From contig CM036755.1 of the NCBI GenBank assembly GCA_020796225.1, forward strand, positions 59,818,652-59,882,651: 64,000 nucleotides of DNA, read 5' to 3'. This document shows positions 9,871 through 20,699 of this stretch, in pieces. The notes under the pieces were generated by a model. The model saw only the letters and a program-made list of their open reading frames with translations, did no database searches and had not been told where the DNA came from. Position 1 is the stretch's first letter. Each line of letters begins with the position of its first letter. The DNA is from Arion vulgaris. Taxonomy: Eukaryota > Mollusca > Gastropoda > Stylommatophora > Arionidae. Position numbers and translations under genes: made by a program.

Positions 9871-10360
9871 AAGACACGAGAGGAAACTTAACAACTTTCA
9901 CCCTCGCTGTCTCTGCAAGATTATGAACATCAGGTGGTACGACAAGATAACCAACTCTGAAGTACTGAAACGTGCAAACCTGCCTTCCATCATTGGCATG
10001 CTCAGCAGTGGACGATTAAGATGGTTGGGGCATGTGAGAAGAATGGAAACTTCTTGCATACCAAAACAAATGTTGTTCTGTGAACTTTCGGAGGGGAAGA
10101 GACACCAGAGCAGACCACTGCTCAGATATAAAGATGTTTGCAAAGCCTCAATGAAAAACATTTCTATTGGTCCTATCACATAGGAAAAACTAGCTGATGA
10201 CAGAGTTGTGTGGAAAGCCAAATTGCGAAGTCTTTTGAAAAGAGACTTATGTATGAGCTGAACGACAAGAGAAAAAGCGAAAACTCAGAAGTTGTCACAG
10301 TATAACACTTGCCAATTGACCGTCTGTAAAGACGAAAAATGCCATATATATATATACATC
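9871..10360 (+). mobile_element. LINE-A, 5'-truncated copy
   Basis: It covers the region after the reverse transcriptase: RWYDKITNSEVL, RANLPSIIGML, RLRWLGHVRRMET, IPKQMLFCEL and YKDVCKASMKN, then the basic C-terminus and the common 3' UTR ending 'gtctgtaaagacgaaaaa' and (TA)n at 10345. Frameshifts are present at both ends of the middle frame. It is homologous to the copies at 12967 (minus) and 52214 (plus). Confidence 0.85.
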
Positions 10361-10404
10361 CTAAATACATCTGATAATTTTTCCCTTTTCTCCTATTTAC
10401 CGAG

Positions 10405-10640
10405 ATTCATACTTTCATAATAGTCTTTTCCAGCCATTCGTGTCTCTGTATATATATCCAACATACTTCAATTTGCTCATTCTTTTTGTAGCATCAGCAA
10501 GTTTTCTTTGATTTTGAGTTCTTTCTAGATAGATCTATTTACTTTATTCTCTATCCATTATTCTATTTTCCATACAATTCTCCACATATTTATTTAGTTT
10601 GTTCCTTTAGCGCCATAGGAGACATATAGGGCAGAGGTTT
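10405..10640 (-). mobile_element. LINE-C (RTE-like) remnant
   Basis: In reverse, it shares wording with the plus-strand LINE-C at 53160-53530 ('agatctatctagaaagaact', 'aaatcaaagaaaac', 'tgctgatgctac'). This is the segment between the FEMW-like helix region and the GHI motif. No uninterrupted frame remains. Confidence 0.6.
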
Positions 10641-10647
10641 TAGATCT

Positions 10648-10860
10648 TCATGTTATGTGGTTCGTTGCTAGCAGTTGGAGATCTTGTATGGTTTTATATC
10701 CCAATAGTTTACTTTCTTGTAGGAATGTTCTTCGAAGAGTGGTCTTAGGTCTTCCAGTTTTATTTTCCAAACTGGTGACCACATAAGGACTTGTCGACTT
10801 AGTTTCTTTTCGTCTGATATAAGAACATGACCTAAATAGTTCCACCTTCTTTTCCTTATA
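10648..10860 (-). mobile_element. LINE C-terminal fragment, unassigned family
   Basis: The minus-strand frame of 65 codons ends ENKTGRPKTTLRRTFLQES and then TIQDLQLLATNHIT. The GRPKTTLxRxxL pattern is the usual basic tail of LINE polyproteins. No second copy is in the window, so the family is not placed. Confidence 0.55.
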
Positions 10861-11189
10861 TTTATTTACTCAAGTATATTTGCGCACTAGCAATTTAGAG
10901 TAAAAAATAAGTGACAAATGACTGGTTCTGTGTTTAAGATGTTATGTACAGTACAGTCAAGAACTTGTTTTCCTACAATGATAAATTTGTTAGAATACCT
11001 TACTAGGTCTACGTTATTCTATTAACTATGAACATACGATTTGTGATGTGGACAACAACAAGCCGGCCTACTATGATTACTAGTGTTTCTATTTTACCCA
11101 TTTGAGGCTGTGTCGATATAGAAGCCATTATGATCACAATCATTCCAGTAGCTGGTGGTATGATCGGCTGTCGTTTGCAAGCCCCAATA
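10861..11189. other. Unassigned interspersed sequence
   Basis: Ordinary AT-rich DNA with no recognised element or open frame. Confidence 0.4.
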
Positions 11190-11635
11190 GTGGCTCCATG
11201 GTTACTGCCAACTTTCTCTTGATGAAGAAATCAACGCTCGAATAGGGAGTGCGGCTACTACATTCAACAAACTATCAAAGCGAGCGAGGGACAACACAAA
11301 ACTAACATTGCAGGTGAAGATTCAAATATATCGAGCCTTTGTAATTAGTTCTTTCCTATATGGCACCAAGGCAGACCACTGCTCAGATATAAAGATGTCT
11401 GCAAGACTCAATGAAAAACTTTTCCATAGGTCCCACAGCACATGGGAAAAACTAGCTGATGACAGAGTTGCGTGGAAAGCGATATTGCACAAGGGCGCAG
11501 AGTCTTTTGAGAAGAGACATGTATGAGCTGAAAGACAAGAGAAAAACAAAACTCATAGATTGTCACAGTAAAACACTTTCCAACTGACCGCCTATAAAGA
11601 CCAGCAAGGCCAGATATATACATATATATAGTGAC
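11190..11635 (+). mobile_element. LINE-A with large internal deletion
   Basis: The copy starts in the segment equal to LGSMVNASLSLDEE of the minus copy at 13600. It runs to YRAFVISSFLYG and then jumps directly to KADHCSDIKMSA, skipping about 250 bp present in the copies at 13300 and 52300. It ends with the common 3' UTR and TA tail near 11614-11632. Confidence 0.8.
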
Positions 11636-11639
11636 CAGT

Positions 11640-11940
11640 TGTATGAATTGAATTAAAGACCAGGTGGCTTCATAAAACAAACTGCCCATCCATATAACGA
11701 GTCAGGTAATGTAGTGCATGGAAGAGATATTAGGAGCCAATGTTTGAAGTCCGATTTCAATGCAGGAAACATTGATCCACTACACATTTTATAAATATTT
11801 TTCCAGGTCCGGAAGATTTGGTGGCTACCCATGATTCGCATTTTTCTTGTTACGAAGCACTTGCCACGCCTCTTGTTTTTCACCGTAATCGAGTGTGGCA
11901 CTTCTTAATATGAAAATGTCGACTTGGTATCACATACATT
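11640..11940. other. Unassigned sequence
   Basis: It has an 82-codon open stretch on the minus strand (11653-11901) without known motifs. I see no repeat copy elsewhere and no support for a gene. Confidence 0.3.
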
Positions 11941-11949
11941 TAGACTCTG

Positions 11950-12850
11950 CATCCGAATTAAAGGAATGAGAGGTGCATCCCAAAGCTGAGACGTGGAGCG
12001 AAAACTCGACGCAGGAGTCAATCTTTGTGTCAGAGCGGTTCCTAGGTAAGGTAAATGCGACGGTAGATGTGACTACAATGATCTTACTACATGTAGCATG
12101 CAGCTTCCCGTCCGATGGGAAGGCTGCGCACGAAGGGATGAGATGTGCATCCAAATTGAGAAAAAGAGGATCAATTCTTCAGGAGTAAAGAGCAGCAAAC
12201 AAATTGCCAGCTGTAGGCTAGAATCAATAAGAAAGTTGCGTAACGAATCTAAAAGTCTCGGTTTCCACGGCAGCGCAGCATCGTTACGCTACATGGGAAG
12301 GTATGCGGGAAACCCGTACATGAGGCAAAGCGCGGAAAAACCTATTGGGTAAAGTTGGCCGAGCTCAAATTCTAAAGTTGCGTTCAGAGCCTAACGAAAC
12401 TGCCCTCCCTGGGACAATCGGGCAAGGTACGGCTACCAAAATAACTAACATCCCCGGAAGAAGTGAGGTGGGAATGGTTTGACAAGCGCAAATCACAAAA
12501 GTTGCGTTTTTAGTGCCTAATGAAACTGCCCTCCCTGGGACAACTGGGCAGGATACTATTGCAATAACAACTAACATCCCCGAAAGAACTGAGGTGGGTG
12601 ATAGCGGCAAGCGCAAAACCTCAGTTGCGCTGATAGCACCGATTGAAACGACCCTCTAGAATATCTGTGTGCAGCCCCAGACCAGTGTTTCTCGAAGACA
12701 GGAAAATACGTGGTAAAATCCTTGCAAATTGCCAAGTAACGACACGCGCCCCGAAGTGGCTAGGAATACTCCTACCCAGGAATAAACTCACAGTGGATAA
12801 AAAAAAGTCTGCCGATAATGCAAGGAATGACTGGTACAAACGAAGTACAC
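11950..12850. repeat. GC-richer degenerate 123-143-bp repeat block
   Basis: The motif gttgcg followed by related sequence recurs at 12235, 12378, 12501 and 12624, giving spacings of 143, 123 and 123 bp. The second and third units share 'gaaactgccctccctgggac' and 'aactaacatcccc'. An earlier pair of 'gtgcatcc' boxes lies near 11972 and 12145. A near-palindrome (gcagcttcccgtccgatggg, then aaggctgc) at 12100 could form a hairpin. Because 123 is a multiple of three, long open frames arise on both strands (for example 12365-12616, minus), but no known protein is visible. Confidence 0.6.
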
Positions 12851-14540
12851 CATAGATTCCCAAACTTTGTCGGTCCACCGCCCACTTTTCACGATATAAG
12901 CTTTGTAACGCCCCCCTCCCTAATATAACAGTTTGCCAACGTCCCCCCCCCTCCACAAATAAACATATGTATATTACCTTTTTCGTCTTTACAGACGGTC
13001 AATTGACATGTGTTTTACTGTGACAACTTCTGAGTTTTCGCTTTTCTCTTGTCGTTCAGCTCATACATAAGTCTCTTCTCAAAAGATTCTGCGCCCTTTC
13101 GCAAGTTGGCTTTCCACACAACTCTGTCATCAGCTAGTCTTTCCCATGTGCTGGGACCTATAGAAATGTTTTTATTGAGGCTTTGCAGACATCTTTATAT
13201 CTGAGCAGTGGTCTGCCCTGGTGCCTCTTCCCTCCGAAAGTTCACAGAACAACATTTGTTTTGGTATGTGACAAGTTTCCATTCTTCTCACATGCCCCAA
13301 CCATCTTAGTCGTCTACTGCTGAGCATGCCCATGATGGAAGGCAGGTTTGCACGTTGCAGTACTTCAGAGTTGGTTATCTTGTTGTACCACCTGATGTTC
13401 CTAATCTTGCGGAGACATCGAAGGTGAAAGATGTTAAGTCTCCTCTCGTATCTTGAGTAGGCTGTCCATGTTTCTGAGCCATATAATAAAGAACTAATTA
13501 CACAGGCTCGATATATTTGAATCTTCGTCTGCAATGTCAGTTTTGTGTTGTCCCTCGCTCGCTTTGATAGTTCCCGAACGTAGTAGCTGCACTCCCTACA
13601 CGAGCGTTGATTTCTTCGTCAAGAGAAAGGCTGGCATTGACCATGGACCCGAGATAGCAAAATTTTTGAACTGGTGTTAGGTGGTTACCATTTAAAGTGA
13701 TATTTGTTGCGTTACCTCCCTGACATAAAACAACTGTTTTGGAGACACCTATAGTCAGAGAAAATAGGTCACATGCTTTTGACAAATTATTGATTAGGCT
13801 TTGCAGTGTAGTCTCACTGTGGGCGACTAAGGCAGCATCGTCAGCGAAAAGGAGGTCATTGAGAAGAATTTCCGTCGTTTTGTCTTGGCTCTTAAGCGAG
13901 CCAAGTTAAAGAGTGAACTATCAGATCTAGTGCGGATGAAAACATCACCATCAGCGTCCTCGAAGGCATGGTTCAAAAGGACTGAGAAGAAGATGCCAAA
14001 GAGGGTGAGGACAAGAACACAACCCTGCTTGACTCCACTCTTAACCTCGAAACTATCAAATGTGCTGCCATCGAACTGTATGCTGGCTTTCATGCTTTCA
14101 TGGAAGGAGACAATCAACAGGAGCAGCCTTGGGGACAGCCAATATGCTTCAGTATTTTATAAAGACTTGGCCTGCTGACTGTGTCAAATACCTTAGTCAG
14201 ATCCACGAAAGCAATGCATAAAGGCTTACTCTGCTCTCTGCACTTCTCTGCAAATATATATATACATGCTCTATTTTCACTTTGACATAGAAAATTGATA
14301 TATATTTATGTCATACATGGTCGATTTTCAAATGATTATATATATGAAATAGAAAATTGATGCAAAAAATGGATGTGTAATACGGACATAAGATGAGTTG
14401 AAATGCAGAATTCACATTTTTAATGATTATTCAAAAGAAAAATCAAGACAAAAACTCCTCCAAAACTTTCTGAACCTACCATCGCCCCCTGGAAAGCTTC
14501 AGCGCCCACAGGGGGCGTACCCCCACATTGGGAAACGCTG
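12851..14540. mobile_element. hAT-like non-autonomous element carrying a nested LINE-A
   Basis: The left end reads catagattcccaaactttg and the right end is attgggaaacgctg. Together they make imperfect hAT-type terminal inverted repeats (consensus form CAGCGxTTCCCAAACT). Subterminal C-runs at the left (12905-12950) and 'cgccccct' / 'agggggcgta' at the right fit the usual subterminal pattern. Flanks aagtacac (12843-12850) and ttctacac (14541-14548) share five of eight bases. No transposase remains; most of the interior is the LINE-A at 12967-14262. Confidence 0.6.
12967..14262 (-). mobile_element. LINE-A, longest copy, reverse transcriptase core to 3' end
   Basis: The minus strand encodes, in three or more frames, AFVDLTKVFDTVSRPSLY, GVKQGCVL and LTLFGIFFS, then LLFADDAALVAHS with the catalytic FADD, FCYLGSMVNASLSLDEE, LYGSETWTAYSR, FHLRCLRKI and RRLRWLGHVRRMET. 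It ends with the common 3' UTR. The endonuclease is absent, since the 5' end stops near 14260 next to a TA run. This order is typical of an endonuclease/reverse transcriptase LINE; the clade is not assigned. Frameshifts make it a dead copy. Confidence 0.85.
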
Positions 14541-15099
14541 TTCTACACAGATGTGTTCTAATGTCATGGCTCAGATCACATAAAGGCTAAGCATACTGCC
14601 ATCATATGATCGTTTTTTTTACAAAGCAACACAAACAGGTGATACGTCCTGTGACTAGCCCTAGAAGGGTCCATATCGTTCGGGTCTTTACCTTATCGAC
14701 CTCACCCAGTCAACGCATGTGACATAGATCTAATCCTCATTGGCGCAGATCTAAGCCCAAATTTACGGCACATTATAAGATCATTAAGGAGTGGTATCTT
14801 ACGTTGTGTATGGAACGACCTCACCAAAGACAGGAAAGCCGTTAGAGAAGGCATCCGATATGCCCTCACTAAAACTAACTCTGTCCGAGAAAGAGTTACA
14901 CGGACATCAGGTCTCCTGCAACGATCACTCTTGAAGGATCTAAGCTTCAATCGGAATTCGGCGAGGCTGTCCATATGGTTGAGGGATGCCTGTAAAAGGG
15001 TCTATATAGGCCCACGCAAAAATCAGTCAGAAGCACAATACCAGGCGTCATGACTTTACGCTTGCATTAATAGCGGGTGATCGAAATAAGAGAAGAAGA
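14541..15099 (+). other. Unidentified ~130-codon open stretch ending in a SINE-5 tail
   Basis: A plus-strand frame with no stop runs from about 14653 to 15050. It has no ATG near its start and no motif I recognise, though it is arginine- and leucine-rich. Its last part overlaps 'cagtcagaagcacaatacca' and 'cagcggg'-like wording, which also ends the SINE-5 copies at 20640 and 41210. A GAAGAAG tail ends it at 15099. It may be the body of a longer SINE or LINE. Confidence 0.35.
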
Positions 15100-15111
15100 A
15101 GACTCTGCATA

Positions 15112-15378
15112 CGCCCGTGTTGTGCCAGGGACCGCAAGGGAAACAAAGAATAATATCACTGCAACCTGCAATGCATGTCGAAAGAGGCGACTGATGCAAG
15201 CCCTAGGGGGATGCTACCCTAGTAAATAAAAAACATCGCATAAATTGGATGTGCCGGCCAACTTGTAGGCGCATAACTGACACAACGTACAATCGCTCTT
15301 AGGCTTAGATCACATACAAATCACACAGAGTGGTTGACAAGTGGTCGATATGGAGCGTTCGAAGAAGCAGAAGAAGAG
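15112..15378 (+). mobile_element. SINE-1 with 8-bp target-site duplication
   Basis: A full plus-strand SINE-1 runs from 'cgcccgtgttgtgccaggg' to 'gaagaagcagaagaag'. It is flanked by tctgcata at 15104-15111 and 15379-15386. It landed just after the GAAGAAG tail of another element. Confidence 0.85.
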
Positions 15379-15607
15379 TCTGCATAGAATCAACAAAGAA
15401 AGAATTTTTGATAGAGCTTTCTGCTGCAGTATAGCATGTTCTAGAATACATTAAGGGCAAAAATAATAAAGTGCCAAACTTTGCAGCTAATCTCAATATT
15501 TAAAATAATTATTTTCCATCACAAAGAGTAAGGATATTGTTAATTAATACAATTTCCGTATCTTTTCAGACAAAAGTGTAGAAAGTGTCAGTCTCTTTAT
15601 ATTTCTA

Positions 15608-16462
15608 GACCCTAGTGTTCAAACAACTAGAAGGAATGCCAGGACTCAAGATCAATGGAAAAATAATAAATAACTTAAGATATGCAGATGACACAGTATT
15701 GGTAGCAGAAAATGAACAAGATCTACAAGAACTAGTGGACCAATTGGACAGAACTAGCAAGGAATATGGATTAGACATTAACATACAGAAAACAAAAACT
15801 ATGGTAATTAACAAGGAAATGGAAAAACCTAAAATGAATATAAAAATACATGGAGAATTACTACATCAAGTAAAAAGCTTCTCATATCTCGGTCAGATGA
15901 TAACAGATGATGGCAGATGTATAATAGAAATTAAAAAGAGAATAGGAATGGCCAAGGATAATTTCAATAGTATGAACAAGTTACTGACATCCAAACAAAT
16001 CACAAACAGGCTAAAAATGAGAATGATCAAATGCTATATATATCCTATATTACTGTATGGTTCGGAAACATGGACAATGAACAAGCAGTTAGAAGATATA
16101 ATTGATGCATTTGAGATGTGGATATATAGAAGAATATGCAGAGTTTCATGGACAGAAAAACAGACAAATAAACTAGTTTTAGGAAAACTAGGCATAAAGA
16201 AACAATTATTAAGAGAAATAAAATTCAGACAAGTAAAGTATTTTGGGCACATAAAAGACATGACACCATGATAAAACATTTACTAGAGGGAAAGTTGAGG
16301 GGGAAGAGCAAGAGGAAAACCGAGAGATAAGTGGGAGGGAAACTTTAAGAAATGGACAGGTTACAGTCTGGCAGTGTGCAACGCCAAGGCGAAATACAGA
16401 GGATGCTGGAGATTCATTGCAGCCAACCTTCGATGTCGAGACGGCACCTGATGATGATGATG
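15608..16462 (+). mobile_element. LINE-C: RTE/BovB-like reverse transcriptase, best-preserved copy
   Basis: A 218-codon plus-strand frame covers the second half of a reverse transcriptase. It holds LRYADDTVLVAE (catalytic YADD at residues 23-26), then KTKTMVIN, FSYLGQMI, LYGSETWTMNKQ, DAFEMWIYRRICRVSWTEKQ and FRQVKYFGHI. The FEMWxYRRxxRxSWTxKxTN block is a hallmark of RTE/BovB-type elements. After one frameshift near 16265 a basic tail follows, and the copy ends in TGATGATGATGAG (16449-16462), the short tandem 3' end usual for RTE elements. It is 5'-truncated at about 15608, without endonuclease. Related copies: 38690, 41457, 53160 and 61625. Confidence 0.9.
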
Positions 16463-16525
16463 AGTGTGCAGAAGGTAGGAGGGCCAATACTTTTTCTGAT
16501 ATGTGGAACGTCAAGTGTGGGGTTG

Positions 16526-16687
16526 AACCCACACACCTTTTGAGATGTAGTCGATAGTTGTAGGCTTTAGTTTTCAGTGAACCCACACACCTTTTGAGTT
16601 GTAGTCGATAGGTGTACGCTTAAGTATTCAGTGAACCCACACACCTTTTGAGTTGTAGTTGATAGGTGTACGCTTAAGTATTCAGTG
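16526..16687. repeat. 54-bp tandem repeat, 3 copies
   Basis: Three head-to-tail units begin at 16526, 16580 and 16634 with aacccacacaccttttgag. The second and third are almost identical; the first differs by several bases. They lie between the LINE-C tail and the 86-bp array. Confidence 0.9.
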
Positions 16688-16876
16688 AATCCATCCTATG
16701 TCAAATAGTTAAACTCTATGACACTGTCACTTGTACTTCATTTTCACCATCAAATTGTGATAAACAATTGATTTAATATCCCCTGTAGTTTTCTAGTCTA
16801 TATAGAAATTAACTAACAGAAGAATAGTAAACCAACAAAGAACCAGTGTCGTTAGTTGCCACACGCTGAGGAAAAT
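16688..16876. other. Short unique spacer
   Basis: AT-rich spacer between two tandem arrays; no element recognised. Its last bases (acacgctgaggaaaa) run into the first 86-bp unit. Confidence 0.4.
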
Positions 16877-19452
16877 ACTGAGGGGAGATCGGAGCACTTA
16901 TGGACTAATTGGTTCGACGTGCAGTGATGATGATCGGACGACTAAACTAAACTGAGAGACATACTGAGGGGGAGATCGGAGCACTTATGGACTAATTGGT
17001 TCGACGTGCAGTGATGATGATTCCACGACTAAACTAAACTGAGAGACATACTGAGGGGAGATCGGAGCACTTATGGACTAATTGGTTCGACGTGCAGTGA
17101 TGATGATTCCACGACTAAACTAAACTGAGAGACATACTGAGGGGAGATTGGAGCACTTATGGACTAATTGGTTCGACGTGCAGTGATGATGATCGGACGA
17201 CTAAACTAAACTGAGAGACATACTGAGGGGAGATCGGAGCACTTATGGACTAATTGGTTCGACGTGCAGTGATGATGATTCCACGACTAAACTAAACTGA
17301 GAGACATACTGAGGGGAGATCGGAGCACTTATGGACTAATTGGTTCGACGTGCAGTGATGATGATCGGACGACTAAACTAAACTGATAGACATACTAAGG
17401 GGAGATTGGAGCACTTATGGACTAATTGGTTCGACGTGCAGTGATGATGATCGGACGACTAAACTAAACTGAGAGACATACTAAGGGGAGATTGGAGCAC
17501 TTATGGACTAATTGGTTCGACGTGCAGTGATGATGATCGGACGACTAAACTAAACTGAGAGACATACTAAGGGGGAGATTGGAGCACTTATGGACTAATT
17601 GGTTCGACGTGCAGTGATGATGATCGGACGACTAAACTAAACTGAGAGACATACTGAGGGGGAGATCGGAGCACTTATGGACTAATTGGTTCGACGTGCA
17701 GTGATGATGATCGGACGACTAAACTAAACTGAGAGACATACTGAGGGGAGATCGGAGCACTTATGGACTAATTGGTTCGACGTGCAGTGATGATGATCGG
17801 ACGACTAAACAAAACTGAGAGACATACTGAGGGGGAGATCGGAGCACTTATGGACTAATTGGTTCGACGTGCAGTGATGATGATTCCACGACTAAACTAA
17901 ACTGAGAGACATACTGAGGGGAGATTGGAGCACTTATGGACTAATTGGTTCGACGTGCAGTGATGATGATCGGACGACTAAACTAAACTGAGAGACATAC
18001 TGAGGGGAGATCGGAGCACTTATGGACTAATTGGTTCGACGTGCAGTGATGATGATTCCACGACTAAACTAAACTGAGAGACATACTGAGGGGAGATCGG
18101 AGCACTTATGGACTAATTGGTTCGACGTGCAGTGATGATGATTCCACGACTAAACTAAACTGAGAGACATACTGAGGGGGAGATCGGAGCACTTATGGAC
18201 TAATTGGTTCGACGTACAGTGATGATGATCGGACGACTAAACTAAACTGAGAGACATACTAAGGGGAGATTGGAGCACTTATGGACTAATTGGTTCGACG
18301 TGCAGTGATGATGATCGGACGACTAAACTAAACTGAGAGACATACTAAGGGGAGATTGGAGCACTTATGGACTAATTGGTTCGACGTGCAGTGATGATGA
18401 TCGGACGACTAAACTAAACTGAGAGACATACTAAGGGGAGATTGGAGCACTTATGGACTAATTGGTTCGACGTGCAGTGATGATGATCGGACGACTAAAC
18501 TAAACTGAGAGACATACTAAGGGGGAGATTGGAGCACTTATGGACTAATTGGTTCGACGTGCAGTGATGATGATCGGACGACTAAACTAAACTGAGAGAC
18601 ATACTGAGGGGAGATCGGAGCACTTATGGACTAATTGGTTCGACGGGCAGTGATGATGATCCGACGACTAAACTAAACTGAGAGACATACTGAGGGGAGA
18701 TCGGAGCACTTATGGACTAATTGGTTCGACGTGCAGTGATGATGATTCCACGACTAAACTAAACTGAGAGACATACTGAGGGGGAGATTGGAGCACTTAT
18801 GGACTAATTGGTTCGACGTGCAGTGATGATGATCGGACGACTAAACTAAACTGAGAGACATACTGAGGGGGAGATCGGAGCACTTATGGACTAATTGGTC
18901 GACGTGCAGTGATGATGATCCGACGACTAAACTAAACTGAGAGACATACTGAGGGGAGATCGGAGCACTTATGGACTAATTGGTTCGACGTGCAGTGATG
19001 ATGATCGGACGACTAAACTAAACTGAGAGACATACTGAGGGGGAGATCGGAGCACTTATGGACTAATTGGTTCGACGTGCAGTGATGATGATCGGACGAC
19101 TAAACTAAACTGAGAGACATACTGAGGGGAGATCGGAGCACTTATGGACTAATTGGTTCGACGTGCAGTGATGATGATCGGACGACTAAACTAAACTGAG
19201 AGACATACTGAGGGGAGATCGGAGCACTTATGGACTAATTGGTTCGACGTGCAGTGATGATGATCGGACGACTAAACTAAACTGAGAGACATACTGAGGG
19301 GAGATCGGAGCACTTATGGACTAATTGGTTCGACGTGCAGTGATGATGATCGGACGACTAAACTAAACTGAGAGACATACTGAGGGGAGATCGGAGCACT
19401 TATGGACTAATTGGTTCGACGTGCAGTGATGATGATTCCACGACTAAACTAA
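16877..19452. repeat. 86-bp minisatellite, about 30 units
   Basis: The unit is 86-87 bp. It contains actgaggggagatcggagca, cttatggactaattggttcg, acgtgcagtgatgatgat and actaaactaaactgagag. Variants are limited: gatcgg or gattgg; ctgagg or ctaagg; four or five Gs; and gatcggacg, gattccacg or gatccgacg. Runs of the ctaagg type occur at 17395-17650 and 18255-18600, each after a similar order of other types, which shows duplication of multi-unit blocks. Stops prevent long frames. The GGAGAT...GGAGCA...TATGGAC part resembles the dispersed repeat at 32930 and 44365. Confidence 0.95.
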
Positions 19453-19591
19453 ATGAAACCAAACTAATAGACATTAACTAAATATGGGACTCAATTCTAT
19501 CAACGGGATTAAATGAATTTCAACAATAATAGCAACATCGATAAGTTACATGAAGGCCCTATGTAATATACAAGAGGAAAATAATACTATT

Positions 19592-19728
19592 AAATTAATA
19601 GTAATTCTTCTCGTACCGTTATACATTACATATGGCCTGAAAGTAATTTCTCAATACCGCTCTATCCTGAACAACTCGCTTAATCTTCTCCATAGAATTG
19701 TGACAGATATTATATATTGCTCTCTAAT
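19592..19728 (-). mobile_element. LINE-D 3' end fragment
   Basis: In reverse this matches the terminus of the LINE-D copy at 39600-39945: 'ctcgtaccgttatac', 'gggcctgcaagtaatttctc' and 'taccgctctatcctg' are shared with few changes. That end encodes the AQDRAVW...YLQAL segment. It is broken at 19728 by a SINE-7 insertion. Confidence 0.75.
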
Positions 19729-19974
19729 GAAAATGAAAATCGTGGCATATCCTAAAGGACGTAGCCATCAACCACAGTAAACGAGTCGTTGATTTTCTTG
19801 GCTCCACTTATACGTTCAGTAGTTTGCCATTGCTTTCTGAACGGTGAGGTCTATTTTTACCTTGTGTAAAAATCCCACAGAAACGAATTTGCTTCCAAAC
19901 TTGCCCATCGTGGGGTTTGAACCAGGTACGCTTGAGTTCGTGATCGAGTTCACTACCGCTTTATCTACAGACGC
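19729..19974 (-). mobile_element. SINE-7 inserted in LINE-D
   Basis: A full minus-strand SINE-7, over 90 percent like the copy at 6533 by eye. It has the A-box region near 19955-19975 and the B box 'ggttcaaacccc' near 19910-19922. tctctaat at 19721-19728 recurs at 19975-19982, an 8-bp target duplication, so the SINE landed in the LINE-D fragment. Confidence 0.8.
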
Positions 19975-19982
19975 TCTCTAAT

Positions 19983-20104
19983 ACTATTGTATAATACTAT
20001 TGCTCACTAGAAAAACTTTTTCAATTGGAGATGCAACTGGATCTGATTTTAGCACCAACTGAGATATGTCAACTTATCACCAAAAAAAAAGAGAGATATT
20101 TATG
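19983..20104. other. Short unassigned spacer
   Basis: AT-rich spacer with an A-run near 20080. Nothing recognised. Confidence 0.3.
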
Positions 20105-20690
20105 TGGCTAAGTACTTTCTTCGTTTTCTTGCGTTCTAAGTGTGGCTAAGATCGTGAGTTCGAATCCGGGCCGCGGCGTTCTTTTCACAAGCGCAATTTT
20201 CCAGAATTCTTTAAGATTGTTAACGCAGCTACGGACATTGTGCTTTGGGCAATATTCTCGGCTGATGGCATGCCATTTCTGTGTAGCAGGAACGAAGCAC
20301 GTGAGATACAATCCGGTGCATTGAAGTCAATCATTAGACCATTTTTAGACCACACAAATATACCTCTGAATCCAGCTGTCTCGCCTTTATTGTGAAGGAA
20401 ACCAGTCAAATGGTATGCAGTCTTCATGCAAAATTCAGTCGGAAGCGTAGTACCCAGTGGCGGCTCGTCTTTAAGGGCCATTGGGGCCGGGCCCCACCAA
20501 AAATAAAGTGTAACGTATACTTTTTTTCATAATTTAAAATATAACCTAACCCAAAAACATGATTTTTCCGAAAATTTTTGTCTGGTCCCACCAACAAAAA
20601 TAATCACGAGCCGCCACTGCGTAATACCAAACGTCATGACTATAACCTGAATTGACAGCGGGCGTTCGGAGAAGAAAAAGACCCTCCACC
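20105..20690 (+). mobile_element. SINE-5, tRNA-like head, interrupted by a MITE
   Basis: A B-box-like sequence, gagttcgaatccgg, lies at 20156-20169. Text near 20430-20450 ('aaaattcagtcggaagc') continues after the MITE as 'taccaaacgtcatgactata' and 'cagcgggcgttcg', then a GAAGAAAAAG tail. The same 3' end occurs at 15020-15095 and 41165-41250. The A box is not obvious. The middle (20240-20420) has no second copy here, so it may include another element. Confidence 0.6.
20455..20619. mobile_element. MITE with perfect 14-bp terminal inverted repeats
   Basis: The element begins cagtggcggctcgt and ends acgagccgccactg, an exact 14-bp inverted repeat. Subterminal 'ggggccgggccccacc' at the left and 'ggtcccaccaacaaaaat' at the right echo each other. 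The flanks cgtagtacc and cgtaatacc match at eight of nine positions. A diverged relative in opposite orientation lies at 1469. It has no coding capacity and interrupts SINE-5. Confidence 0.85.
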
Positions 20691-20699
20691 CCACACAAA

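Noticed and set aside
12365..12616. A hydrophobic repeat protein of 83 residues
   Set aside because: It arises because the 123-bp repeat is a multiple of three. There is a comparable open frame on the other strand and no transcript signal.
15615..16271. A 218-codon frame as a host gene
   Set aside because: It is the inner part of an RTE-like reverse transcriptase, starting mid-domain with no proper N-terminus, and its frame breaks before the end.
16209..16586. A 125-codon minus-strand frame over the LINE-C end
   Set aside because: Shadow of the LINE-C 3' end and the 54-bp repeats, with no motif of its own.
16877..19452. GGTTCGAC in each 86-bp unit as a Pol III B box, making a tRNA-like array
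   Set aside because: The last bases of the box do not fit (GTG in place of NTCC), and no A box or cloverleaf is seen at the proper distance.
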